The notes beneath the pieces were generated by a model, which saw only the letters and a list, made by a program, of their open reading frames with translations, had not been told where the DNA came from and made no database searches. Positions 35,201 to 47,854 of a stretch of 64,000 nt of DNA are shown here, piece by piece. Numbering within the stretch: position 1 is the first letter of the stretch; each line of letters opens with the position of its first letter. Origin of the DNA: Anoplolepis gracilipes. Its lineage: Eukaryota > Arthropoda > Insecta > Hymenoptera > Formicidae. The translations under genes and the position numbers were made by a program. The stretch spans positions 14,098,501 to 14,162,500 of the forward strand of contig NC_132975.1 of NCBI RefSeq assembly GCF_047496725.1, in the 5' to 3' direction.

Positions 35201-37817
35201 TCCGATGTAACGCAGAATCGTACTCTGCTGTATTTTACGTGGCAGATAAGATCGTTTTATCTCTGATTTGTAAGTCGCAATTACACGCGGTTTCCCATGA
35301 TACGACACGATTGCGAATTATCGTAAAAATCCACGGTAATACAAGAATTGCACAGTGGGATTAAATCAGATTAATGGAAACGGAAAAACAAGTGGAAAAA
35401 GGAAGAGAATAACTGACGTTGTAGCAAAATTTTTATATCGTTATATCGAAAAAACAAGTTGCACAAAATATAATAAAACTCGAATATTTTACTTTGTGAT
35501 GTTACATAATAAAAAAATATGTTAATTTTTAAAAATATACTTTATTTATTTTTTTTTTTTTTAAGAGAGTATATCGTTCTCCTTTTTAAAATTTTTACTT
35601 AAATTTAGTTTAATTTTAATTTTACGTTTAATATTAAATAATCCATTATCTTATTCTAAAAAAATTTTCTTTTATATTTTTTTCACAATTTTTCCTGTTT
35701 TCTTTTTTCTTTTTCTCGACATTTGTTTCCATACCTTCTTCTACATTTTTTCCACATGTTTTCTATGCACTTTTTACTATGTTTTTCTCGACATATATAT
35801 TTTCGAAATTTTGTATAGAACATAATACAGTCTTATTTTTCACTTATAATAATTTTTAACATAAATACATGTAAATATCTTTATTAGGAAAAATGTTTAT
35901 ATTTTTTTATAATCAGAATATTTTCATTATAAGTGGGAAATTTCATGCTGATATTAGACAGAGTTTATGAAAAATGCTTTTTTTCTTCTTCAGAGGGAGT
36001 AGGAAAAATATTTTCATCTCATTTCAATGTGATTTCTGCACAAAATACTAGTGCGCGCACGTGTGTAAACATGTGTATTTTGCGATGAGGGGATGTAAGG
36101 CAGAGGACAGTAAAAGAACGTCTTTTTATATCTGTCAGCAGGCCTGTCGACGCGAAACGACACAAGTATCGATGATTGTTCTATCCCTCTCGCAAATCTC
36201 TCGTTTTTCGGAGCATTTTCCCTGACTGAGAGCGAAGGGGATGGGAATTGTCTGTCAGTTGCTTTGCGCAACAATTCGTCGTCGTTGATCGCAATTTTGC
36301 CAGACGGAATTGTTATTCCGATCGCCTCGACGGAATTCACCGTGAAATTCAATCGTCGACACGAATGCATAATGTGCGTAGCTGTGAAGGAAAATATAAT
36401 GGCGAGTAATATAATAATACGAGAGAGGCATTATTATTCATACTTGCAAATGTTCTTGACCATTATGATTGTTATTTTCTCATCGCTCCCTCTCTCTCTT
36501 TCTCTCTTCCTTTCTCTTTCTTTCTTCCTCTACTTAATTTTATTATCAGTATACGAAAAGTAGGCATTCAATAAATTTACTCTGTTATTTGTTATTTAGT
36601 TTTAAGCAGACGTAATTAAAGATACTATTTGTTTTATTTATGTAAAATTTGCAGAGAAACGATAAATAAAAATATACATATAAATCAAATAACTGAAAAA
36701 TAAGTAATAATAGAGAGGAAGAACTTTTGCTAAGAGAAATGTAAATATTTCTTTCTACTTTCTTGCATCTCTTTGTGTAGAAATTGTGCGAAAATAAAAT
36801 TGCAGATAATACAGCTCAAAATTATTCCCGGTGGATTTTATTTAGTTCTTTGAGCATGTCTTGCGGAGATAGAGATGCATTTTTCTAGATTCGTTCGTAG
36901 ACTGCAGTTTTATATTTGTTATTCTCATTTTTTACGTTCTTATATTTCTGTATTTATTGCTTTCGTTTAGATTTATTTATTCGCGTGAATAAATTTATTT
37001 TCTTTAATAAAATGACCGAAGTAAAAGAGTCGCAAAAGTATTGGATTATAACATGGGTTAATTAGAATTACTGATATGATTATGGTAAAAATATTAATAG
37101 TAATATATTGAGGTTTCTTTGTTGGGAAATTATTTTATAACAAGAAATACCGAAGGGCAGAAGAGAGAAAAGCGAGATAACTTTCGACCGGTACACACAG
37201 TCTGTTAGACTATCGATCAATCACGTTCTTTTCTGTCGTCGGTTAACCGCAAACAAGCGCGACTACCGTGACGATGTCGCCGCTAAATTAATTCGCCGCG
37301 TAAAATGCGGGAACTCATAAAATATTGACGCGGGAAATGTTACAAGATAGATTGGGAAGCGAGGATGTGATTAAAGACTGCACCATGCTTCCTTTTGCAA
37401 TATAACATCGTTTATTTTCCATTCCCCTTTTCTTCTCTTTCTTTCTCATTGACTACATTCTAATGGAATAAAATTGACTCGTTAAATCACGCACGTTTGA
37501 CAAAAAGGATATCTTATCTTATGTTCTTAATTCTAAAATTTTCAATAATATCTATTTTTTCTATGCAAAATATTCAAGAAAAATCTGTATTTTATATGAA
37601 AAAAGTAAAAAAATAAAACACACTTTTTATATTTAAATAGCAATAAAAATTATATATGTACACATATATATCTTATATACAAAAATTTTATTTATATATA
37701 AGATTAATTTATATATAAAATAAACTTAACATTTTTTTATAAGAGTATAAATATAATTTGTACAAAATACTTTAGTTGAGTCAATTTTACCCCGATTCGA
37801 TGCACTTATAGTTGCTT

Positions 37818-37820
<3 letters not shown>

Positions 37821-37861
<41 letters not shown>

Positions 37862-37864
37862 TCT
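37821..37864. repeat. (CT)n microsatellite
   Basis: About 21 CT units with a single CA interruption near 37855. Confidence 0.9.
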
Positions 37865-40492
37865 TTTCATTCCTATTTCTCACTCTCATGTTCACGCAAT
37901 TACATAAATTATCTACATATCAGTTCTTTCGTCGCGTTTTCCCACATTCACGCTTAATTCTACTTGCTGCGTGTATTCGATTTGCTGCTAGACATTTTTA
38001 AACGTCTACGCCACCCTAAAATTGCCATTGCGGTGAATTGCTAGAATCGCTTATTAAACGCTACGCTTTTTTTAGGCCCATTGTACAGCGCGCGACTTAA
38101 GTTAAACTTCTGTTTCTTTACGAGATGAAATTTTCTTCAGCATCACTACACAGATTGTCAGATTAACATTGCTTTCGCACGAACAAACGATATCGATTGA
38201 TTATTTTGTTGGTCGAAAAGTGTGTCTCTTGTGTATGTTCATGAATAACTGATATTGTTGATAGAAACGCCTCTGGAAATGTCTCGACTTGAGAAATTCA
38301 AGAGTTTCTTTGTCCAATATCGGTTTCTTCGAGTCGAGAAAAGAATTTACGAAGGTCCATTTTCGCATTTCTAGTTTGGTGATGAAAATTAAATAATCTC
38401 TTGATACATTGTAAAGAAATGTATATATTTTATCTTGTATAAATATATTGTATATTGTATTTTCTGTCTTTCTTTATAATTTTTATGTAGATCTAATTCG
38501 CGCACAAAAAATGATAAATTTAATAATAACAAAATAATAACTTGACATTTATTTTATATATACTTTCAGATATTATATTTTTTTTAATATTGCTTTATAT
38601 TATTGTATTTTTAAATAACATTAATTTTTTGTTAATTTTTTAAACGTATAATTTTAGCTTTTATCTTTTTTAACATTAACGTATTTCTGACGTAATTTAG
38701 CGAAAATGGACCTTTAGGCATATTTTTTCTTTTATATGCATGACGATTAGCTGAAACTTACATATTTAAACGGAAGCCCGATATAAAACATGTCTGAATA
38801 CGATGATAATTAATATCGATGTAAAATACGTAGAAAAATAAAATTCGAGTTGACGCGCGTCGAAAAAGAAACACTTGTGTTAGAAAAATAAAGTTTGCAC
38901 GTTTGCCTTGCACTGATTTTGGATTGACATAGTTATTGCAGGTTTTCTGTATAGTAGAAATTAATTACTTGAATTAGAAAAATTGTTATTATGGCAATTA
39001 AGTGTGTTAATTATAAAGCATACAAATTAGAAATGCATGCTTATTGATCTATTATTGTTGATTGATAATTAATGTAGAATTAAATATTCAAATTAATATT
39101 ACATTAAAACTGCGCATTAGCATAACTATTTATTTGACTAATTAATAACTAATTCATAATAACCGATCAATTTTGTAATTATTTTTACATTTGAAGTGTA
39201 TTCTAAAATAATTTCTCAATAATATTTCGTATCGTTTTTTTCCGATGTCAATTATGTCGTGTAAGTATGCTTTCCTTTTGGCGAACTTGTTTACCAGTAA
39301 CGAGACGTTCGATGATTTTATTAAGCGAATGTAAAAAAGAAATACGATTTGTCAGAAATGGCACGAGAAAGTCGTGCCTGCCCGGGAATTACGCTAATTA
39401 ATGTCTTTACTCGGACGGTCCGCGTAACTGCGTGCGTTAGCATAATCTCTTGTCCTCATTCACTCTTTCATTTGCGCGCTTGGTCTCTATTTTTCATCGA
39501 ATAATCATTCAGAAGCAGATGGAGACGGTTGATTAAATAAACCATTGATGCAAAAAAGTATCCCGTATTGCGTTAATTTTATTCAGAGATATTTATCAGT
39601 ATATTTTGTTAAAAAAACAAACATTAAAAGAATAATACTCTCTGTAATATTTAAAAGATCTATGAGTAAAAGATAATATTAATAAAATAAGAAAAATAAT
39701 AGAATCAAAGGATATTAAATTAAAAACCAATGCAAGTTGCTCGCTTAGAGATACAATAATGAAAATAACCGCTTTATAATAGTGGTCCAAATGTAAATTA
39801 GAATGCTTTTGTTCAATTGTATTCTTAAATGATTGAAATTATTTTTAATTAGTTTTTTATTTCCCCATATTTTCATGTCATAATCATCATCGAGGCATTT
39901 TCTTTACATTTTTATTATTTTTATTTTTATTATTATCTTTATTATTGAAAAGAAAATCATAGTAGATTGAAAATTGATAAGATATTACAATTTTTTATTA
40001 TATAAGTACAATCATCGCAAACAGTATTTTTCAATAAAAATCTAAAAAATACGAAAAATACGGATAGATTCTGTTAACAGAATACGGAATACCTTGACAG
40101 GTACATATATTTTAGGATGGCACAAACAGAGACGTCTTATTAATCTGAAATATATATTTTTATTTCCCTAAATAATAAGCTCTCGAATGCTCTGTTCTGC
40201 AAAATTTATAATATTAATATTAAATATTAATATTAAGTGTTTAGTAAAAACCAAATTTCTATAACTCAAATAAAAATGTGAGATTTCCCTTATGACTTAA
40301 AGAAATAATGATATATATTTGAACACAGTGACATGACGCTCATTTATTGCGTCGCCCTGTTATGTCTTTGACTCACGTCACGTTCCTTATTGCGTACATG
40401 TAAGCAACATATAAGATAACTTGACGTCAATATGTGTGTATAATATATATCTATTATATCTATTATACTTACAAAAATCAACGAGTGCGTGT

Positions 40493-40540
40493 GCACACAC
40501 ACACACACACCCACACACACACACATACACACGCACACAC
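40493..40540. repeat. (CA)n microsatellite, interrupted
   Basis: CA units with CC, AT and GC interruptions over about 48 nt. Confidence 0.9.
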
Positions 40541-41449
40541 AATAAACAAGCATACACATCTCTAAACGCTTTGATATTATTTTATATTTACAATCAATCT
40601 CCCAATTTTATTGCTATATAATACATTTATACAGGCAATATGGCGCGCACAATGGACATCTCTTTATAAACTCTGTGTGCTGATCCATCGTGGCGTTATT
40701 GTTTCGTGATTACGATATTATTACACACACATATGCGGTCTTCGTTACTAACTGCGTTAAGTCTCGCGTTACATATATTACAGCCTTGCGTGTGCCGGTG
40801 CGCTAATAATTACATCTAATTAGCGCTAGCCGAGCATCTTGATGTATTTACAGAGTAAGCAAAGATTAACAAATCCCCTGTAATCTTGTACATACCTCGC
40901 ACGCGCTTATCCGTGTTTCGCGTAACTTTTGACGTCGCTGTCTTTGCGCGAAATCATTCTGCCTATATACGATAGTAAAAAATATATATAAGATTTTATT
41001 ATTATTCATTTACGAACACACAGAAAATTAGTTACATTTTTGCTAGAAAAATAATCTGTACGCGCTTTTGTATATATATTTATTATAAATAATAATATCT
41101 AATAACAATAAATGTATATAATAATATATAAAAGAATATGAAGAATATAATTTATAATGTAAATAAAAATATAATAAATCTTTTAGAATAGGGGCGATAT
41201 TTCTTATTTTAGAAATTTTAAGAATATATATGCCAAAAAACGGAATAAAATCAGATATATAGACAGATTGTTATTTTCTTTTGAATAAAATTTTGTTAAT
41301 TTTCTATGGATATTAGCGAATTAATAGTCGCTATTGCAAATTTTTTTGAAATTCTTGCTATTTCATTAATTTTACGATAATTGATGAGTTGCTTCTGTTA
41401 AGTATTAATGTCAAAAAAATTTCGTCTTGAAAGCGCAAATTGAAGCATA

Positions 41450-41710
41450 TCGATGATAATCGTTCAGTAATAGCGTCTATTATACTCGGTAATACCCGTT
41501 TTAATGACCCCGCTCTTTAGGAGCATTAATTTCGATCTCGAATCTCTCGAAAGCGTTTGTCGTGCGCTTCCGCCAGCGATATGATAGCGGGGATTACATT
41601 ACCGGGTGTATTTCGGGACAACGATTATATGGGAGGCAATTACGTGCCACCGATCGTCGCCCTAAGAAGGACGACCATGGTTGTAATTGATAGGAACTCA
41701 CACTTTGAAG
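41450..41710. promoter_or_regulatory. GC-richer noncoding block downstream of the octopamine receptor
   Basis: A complex block about 1 kb below the receptor stop codon, with GGATTA at 41591-41596 (bicoid/Otx-type homeodomain core), TAATTG at 41684-41689 and several TAAT/ATTA cores between CpG-rich words. It has no coding character and looks like a conserved regulatory element; conservation is untested. Confidence 0.35.
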
Positions 41711-42000
41711 ATCGCAAATCCACGATTAAATAGTTTTAGTTTAATTCGAGTTTTTATACTTGAAACGTTTACGCAATTACATGCGCATTATTTATAATTA
41801 ATATTGTAATATTGTCGAAATTAATTATTAAAACTTTGAAAAAAAATTCTCCCATGAAGAGCCGTAAAAGATTAAAACAGCGATAAAGCCGCACGCTTAG
41901 AGAGCGATAAAATTTAAATAATTTGAAAAACTAAAATTTAATAGAGTTGCAGATTAAATATAAAAGAGAGATATAGAATGTGTATATATCTATATAAGAT

Positions 42001-42078
42001 ATACATATATGTATATAATATAATAATAGATATACATATATGTATATAATATAATAATAGATATGCATATATGTATAT
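42001..42078. repeat. 31-bp tandem repeat, about 2.5 copies
   Basis: Two identical 31-bp units (42001-42031 and 42032-42062) and a partial third (42063-42078, one substitution). Each unit contains the palindrome ATACATATATGTAT. Confidence 0.85.
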
Positions 42079-42244
42079 ATCTATATACATATAATATAAA
42101 TTTAATATAAATTTTTAAATCAGAATTATTTTTTTAGATGTCTTTTTAGATTGAAAATTTATAATCCTATGCTTTTCTATTTTCTGTGTTATATATTTTT
42201 TTCTACATTTTATACATTGTTTTATATCTCTTTTTATATCTTGT

Positions 42245-42250
42245 TTTATT
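42245..42250 (-). terminator. Possible poly(A) signal of the octopamine receptor gene
   Basis: AATAAA on the minus strand, the first canonical copy below the stop codon at 42654, implying a 3' UTR of about 420 nt. An open frame at 42351-42626 lies inside this presumed UTR and is not supported as a gene. Confidence 0.4.
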
Positions 42251-42653
42251 TAAAATAAAATTACACCTTTTTAAAGTATTGATAAACGTAACGAAAATAT
42301 TTATAAATAGTTAATATACACGAGAATATATATTGTGTTAGACATAACAGTCAAATATAGAAAGAAAGTACAATCGCTAAGGCGTGCATCGCGTGACAAT
42401 TAACAATCAACGTAACATGTTCGCCTCGCACAAAGTTACGAATAACGGAAGAACCAATGGCGTGTGAAGTCAATAGATTCGGGCAATAATAGTTAATTGC
42501 GAACGATGTCGATTGGTGTTCAAAAATCGCTGGAACGAAGTGGCTCGATTTCGCTTTGACTGGAAACTCGTCGAAAAAAATAAGGGGAAAAGGTAGATTG
42601 TGAGAGATGATAAACTCGCCTTTCAAAAATGAATTTCTTGAAATTTTGTCGCG

Positions 42654-42864
42654 CTACACGAATTGCGACGGTGTCTTCCAACAATTGGCGCAACAAGGCA
42701 AAATACTCTTCAGCGTGTCCTTGAAGGCGTCGCGAAAGTCGCGGTTGAAATACGCGTAGATGAGCGGATTTAGGGCGCTGTTGAAGTAACCTATCCAAAA
42801 AAGCACCGATACTACCGTATTCGGGCAATAACAGGCCTCACCACACAGCGATGTCGTCAGATAC
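42654..42864 (-). CDS. OctβR: Octopamine receptor last exon: ECL3, TM7 and C-terminal tail
   Basis: 211 nt after acceptor TGTTCTTTCAG, ending TAG at 42656-42654. It reads YLTTSLCGEACYCPNTVVSV, TM7 with NPLIYAY, helix 8 (FNRDFRDAFKDTLKS) and a short tail ending TPSQFV. Confidence 0.95.
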
Positions 42865-45800
42865 CTGAAAGAACAATAGAAAAGAATTTTTATATCATGT
42901 TTTTATATCTGCTTGAGAAGTTAATCGAAAGTACCGTAATTCCGCAAGCTATTTTAAACTTATTTTTGAGAGAGATGTGGAGAGAAATCAACTCTGAAAT
43001 CAATATTTGTTCAAATTAAATTTATAATTATATTTTGTGTCAAACAGGATATATAATTTAAGATATATATATTTTTAGAAATATTATAATCTAAAGTATT
43101 TAAAAAAGAAGAAATATATATTTAATTTATAGAAAGCTTTCTTGTATGTGTTTATGTAAATTTTGTAATATAAGAAACTGATAAAGATGAACAAAAGAGA
43201 ATAGAAATTATTTAAAGAATATATAAGAATTAAAAGCACGTGTATTATACATACACAATGAAAAATGATTGGTAAACAAAAAGTTCTCTGCTTTATTCTA
43301 AAAACGTAACACATCATAAATAATGTAATAACGTAAATCAACGACAACGGTCACGGAGGAAAAAGTTTTTGGGAGCACCACGGTAACATTAATAATCGAA
43401 ATCGAGATTCGCAGAGTAAGAAGCTGTAAATCTGTAGGAAAAAGGTCAAGAGATGAGCCAAATACGCCATAATTTTCGATAAGAACATCTCTCAGTACGG
43501 TGTTAGCCGCGTATCTTGGGAAGTGCAAATATAAATATGGCGTTTAGATATTTATGGGATTTGTTCTGCATCAAAATTACGGCGAGAAAATGAGTTTTTT
43601 TATTATGTCTTTCGTATTTTCTTGCAGCATGCGCGCCGAGTATTTTGCATATAGATACATCTGTTGCATTATGCGGAGATTTTAAATCAATGTTTCGATA
43701 TTGCCTTTTCTACGTGCGCGTTCGGCGTGAAAATAAGATTCATATTTTCAATTCTTCACGCGCAGCATCCATAATGTTAATTTTGTCCTTACGATTTCGG
43801 AGTAGTATCACATTTGACAATACTGTTACTCTAAGAATTTTATTCAACGGGAATAAATAGCTGGAATTTTATTTAACAGGAACTATTATAATTGTTTTAA
43901 GTTGTTTCCAATATATTATAAATTAAACTGAGACAATAAATCTTTTGCTATTCCAAAATGATAAGAATATCTGTTGCAATATATACTTATTTCAATTCAC
44001 ACACATTCTCAAAAATTAAATTAAGATGTTAAATTAAAAATATTTAATAATTTTGAAATATTACACATTTTATTTTATTTTTATTAAAGGAAAATTTATC
44101 TCTTTCTAAAATAGAATAAGTTTACTTTTGAATACGTAACCATTTTAAATAATCTAAAAATCAAAATCTTTTATTATAAAAATAATTATTTAAAAGTGTG
44201 ATTTGCTGTAATTTTATTGCAAATTAATCTAATGTTTATTAAAGTTTACGATCAAATATAATATTTCTTTTAAACTATTTTAAAAGTAAATTTAAAAGAA
44301 ATTAGATATATTGTATATATTACTATACATATATCTAAATAATAATAACATAATATAATAATATTATTATATTATTTTAAAGTTAGACGCGTTATAAAAA
44401 ATTATTTCAAATTATTTAAAAAATAAGGTATAGAAATTAAAATATAGTGCGAAGAATTGAATAATTATTACGAATCTTCTATGATTTTTTTAAGGAAAGA
44501 TTTATTTTTTTTAAATTATCGAAAAATACATACATAATACTACACTATTGGTTTGATTAATTTTGTATAAATCGAAATAATGCAGCTAAGAACGTAATAT
44601 GACCATATTTTCGACCACCGACATATCATTATTAATGCACGAAGCATCGATCGCAATACCGATATAGAACAATATTAACCAGATCGACATAGATTTGTGG
44701 TGGCTATTTCCGTTTGACGAAAATTACAAAGCCACCAATATCAATCGAACAAATTGGACTGTGAAAATGTAGTGATCGCTGTTACAACATTATATATATA
44801 TATATACATTTATTCTTAGGGAATAATCCTAAAGTAACTAAAATTTCCTATATTTCTGCATCATTATTTTTATTATTATTGTAATATGTGTCGTGTGAAG
44901 AAATAGATGACGATAGATATCGAATTCTTTACTCTAAACTACTACTAAATAGAAAAAATAAACTATAAAAATTCGAAGATCTCTTTCTCTCATATACTTA
45001 CATGTCTTACATTTATAGAAATTATTTATCAAAACAAAAATAAAAGATATAATAAATGGAAATTAAAACATATTTTGATAAATCTGATAAAGCGTAATAA
45101 TTATTTAGTTTAATAAAATAATTATAAATATTGAAAAAGGTATTAAAGATACTCACTAAAATTCACATTTTTTTTCAGAAATTATTCATGTGATAAAAGA
45201 GCCGATCATCCAAAGTCGATAACGCGATTTGGGAAATGGTCGAACTATGAAACTAATGCGAGCTTTTAGGTCAGTAGAGTGATGCGCTTTGTGCATTTGC
45301 ATGAATAAAAATCGTTGCAAAATGGAAATGTCTTGTTGCACATTCATATATCTATATCGCTTCGATTTATTTTGATAGAAACAAACATTTTTATTTGGAT
45401 TTTAGGTGAAAAAACGTGCGTATTTATCTATCAGCTATTCGATATTCAATAAAATGTGTTACCGCTATGCTGTAATGTTACGTTTTACAAGAACCAAACT
45501 GATTTGAGTGGCTGAATGAACTGTAATTTGATAATTTTACGAGGACACAGCTAATTTTAATTTTGCCACACCGATTTTATTAAAATAATTTAACGATTTC
45601 AAAAAATATTCTATTAGTACAATTTTATATAATTTTTAATAATAATTTCACAGAAATAGAATCTTTATATGTGAAAATGAATTTTTATAGAGACATTTAA
45701 AGTAAAATTTATTTTAATTTCTTTCTATTTAAAATTGAAGTATTTTAATTTTATTTTAAATTAAATTAAAGTATGATATTAAAGTATGATTTCTCTCTTT

Positions 45801-47818
45801 TAAAAAGAAATTTATTAGCATTTAAAAATTTCAAGTATTTCTCACTTAATGGTATAAAAAATACATATATTATTTTGTGTGTATGTTACTGAAAATTTTG
45901 GTATATTAACATTAAATTGAAGTATACTTTAATTTTATTTTTTAAGTAAAATTTTGGAAATTTTTTTACTGCAAAGTTTATTTGTTCAGTGGTAACTGGA
46001 CCATATTATCATTATTAGCAAATTTTTTTAAAATTAATCGATTTCTTTGCTAGATTATGGTATTTTTCTTCTTTATGTGCGTTTTACATTCTCTCTCTAT
46101 TTTAAACTTTCTTTCCGAGATAAGGTTTTTCCAGTCCCTCGAGTCCCTTTTTAAGAGAGATCTTCATATTCCGCTACAGCCGCGACGCTTAGCAAATAGT
46201 CAAACTGCGAGCAAGCTTGTGAAGAGAGTAGGGTAAGCCCTCAGCAAACTCCATAGAGATGCACTTTCTGAACTTGCATTAATAAAACATAGGACATACG
46301 AGACAATCCTTCTCTTTCTCTCTCTATCTGTTAACCTTAAACATTTGGCATCAATAAAGCTCTCGTTCTTGACGACTCGATACATAAACCCTGCGAAACA
46401 ATTCTTCAAAGCAAAGTGGGTTTCCACTAAAACTATTTTACTCAATGAGGTTTTGCGCTTTGCTGTATTCTCTTTTTTTTAAAGAGAAGTTCGTTGACAT
46501 TTAAAAATTTCAAATATCTCTTACTTAATGATATGAAAAATATATCTATTATTTATTCAGTATGTGTGAATTTAAAAAGAAATTCTTAATATATTAAATG
46601 AATTTAAAATATTCATAATTTGAGTTTTATTAATTTAAGAACTTCTTGCTCGAGATAATTACAGTTAATTTTTAACTTTTTTGATTTTTTGTCGAAAAAT
46701 TGTTTGATAATCTGAGAGATTAAGTAAAATTTTATAACGAAATAATTATTTAAAAAATAGAGGAATTTTTTTAAATAAAATTATGAAGAAAAGTAAGAAA
46801 ATTAGCCTACTGAATTATTTTATAATTGCTGCTCACCAGATAAAGAACGGCAACCAACAGAGAAGAAATGCCCCCATAATTATACCGAGTGTTCTCGCGG
46901 CTTTGTGTTCGGCCCGCCAACTTCTTGTTTGTTGTCGTATCGAAGTGCCTGAAACACAAAAGTAACCAATTTATTTCGCAATTTAGTTTTGATAAAGACA
47001 ATTTAAATTAATATTCTATTTTCATTAAAACGAACAGAATTCTCTCAATCGATCTTAATTTATTGCGCATAGAAAACAAGACGGTGCAATTATATTTGCT
47101 AAATTTCGATGTGAAGGACAGAAATCTTGCAGCCTTTTGTTCGATATTATTACATTTGTAATTATACATTAAATAATTCGTGTCATGTAATGTAGATTTA
47201 TCGGCAAAGTATGAAGCCCGAGTATTAACACATTACATTTCCGTGCGCGTATGCATGGTGAATTGGTAAATTTTAATACAATTCTGACGAGAGTAACGCT
47301 ATTTACATAATTACAGCCATAAAATAAGCTGAATCTACGAACATGGAGACCACTATAATAACAATAATAATATTGTAATGGTTGCCGTAACGTAATGCCC
47401 AATGTTCTTTTACAGAAGTCTGCTGCCATATTAATGAGGCAATTGCGCACATAGCCTTCAATCGTTAATTAATCACACGGGAATAAACGTATTTATTTTA
47501 GCGAAGTCAAATTGATTATTCAGAATTATAATTAGGTTATTAATTTCGATACAATTAAATTTTTATAATTAGTCTTTCTCCTATTTTTTCTCCTCTTATT
47601 AGTTTGTAATTTAACAAAACGATAAAAATAAGGGAAAAAATGGAATATGTCAATCTGATTGCATTTGAAAATAATTCAGTTTCTGCAGGTGGACCATTTT
47701 TTTTAAGTCAACAAATGGAAAATAAATACGAAAATAATTACAAATTTATCTTACAGTTTATTTTATAAAATTTTGTTTTAATTTTATTTTTGATTTATTG
47801 CGGCGTGCATATTAAGGA

Positions 47819-47854
<36 letters not shown>

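Larger units (their letters stand above)
26647..42244. other. About 15.6-kb region without a supportable gene
   Basis: No exon chain with family character on either strand. The background is very AT-rich. GC-richer islands stand out at about 29560-30115, 31800-32080, 36010-36400, 37180-37390, 39350-39500, 40640-40970 and 41450-41710. Microsatellites and one 31-bp tandem repeat are annotated separately. The receptor 3' end abuts it at one side and the OSTalpha 5' side at the other. An untranslated OSTalpha exon or noncoding RNA could hide here. Confidence 0.6.

Noticed and set aside
42351..42828. Open frames of 91 and 102 codons on the minus strand near the receptor end
   Set aside because: The upper one is a frame shadow of the last receptor exon; the lower lies in the presumed 3' UTR and has no recognisable motif.
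43084..43528. Hydrophobic minus-strand frames of 87 and 76 codons in the receptor intron
   Set aside because: Hydrophobicity comes from AT-rich codons (Ile, Phe, Tyr, Leu); no GPCR motif, and the neighbouring receptor exons already join in phase without them.
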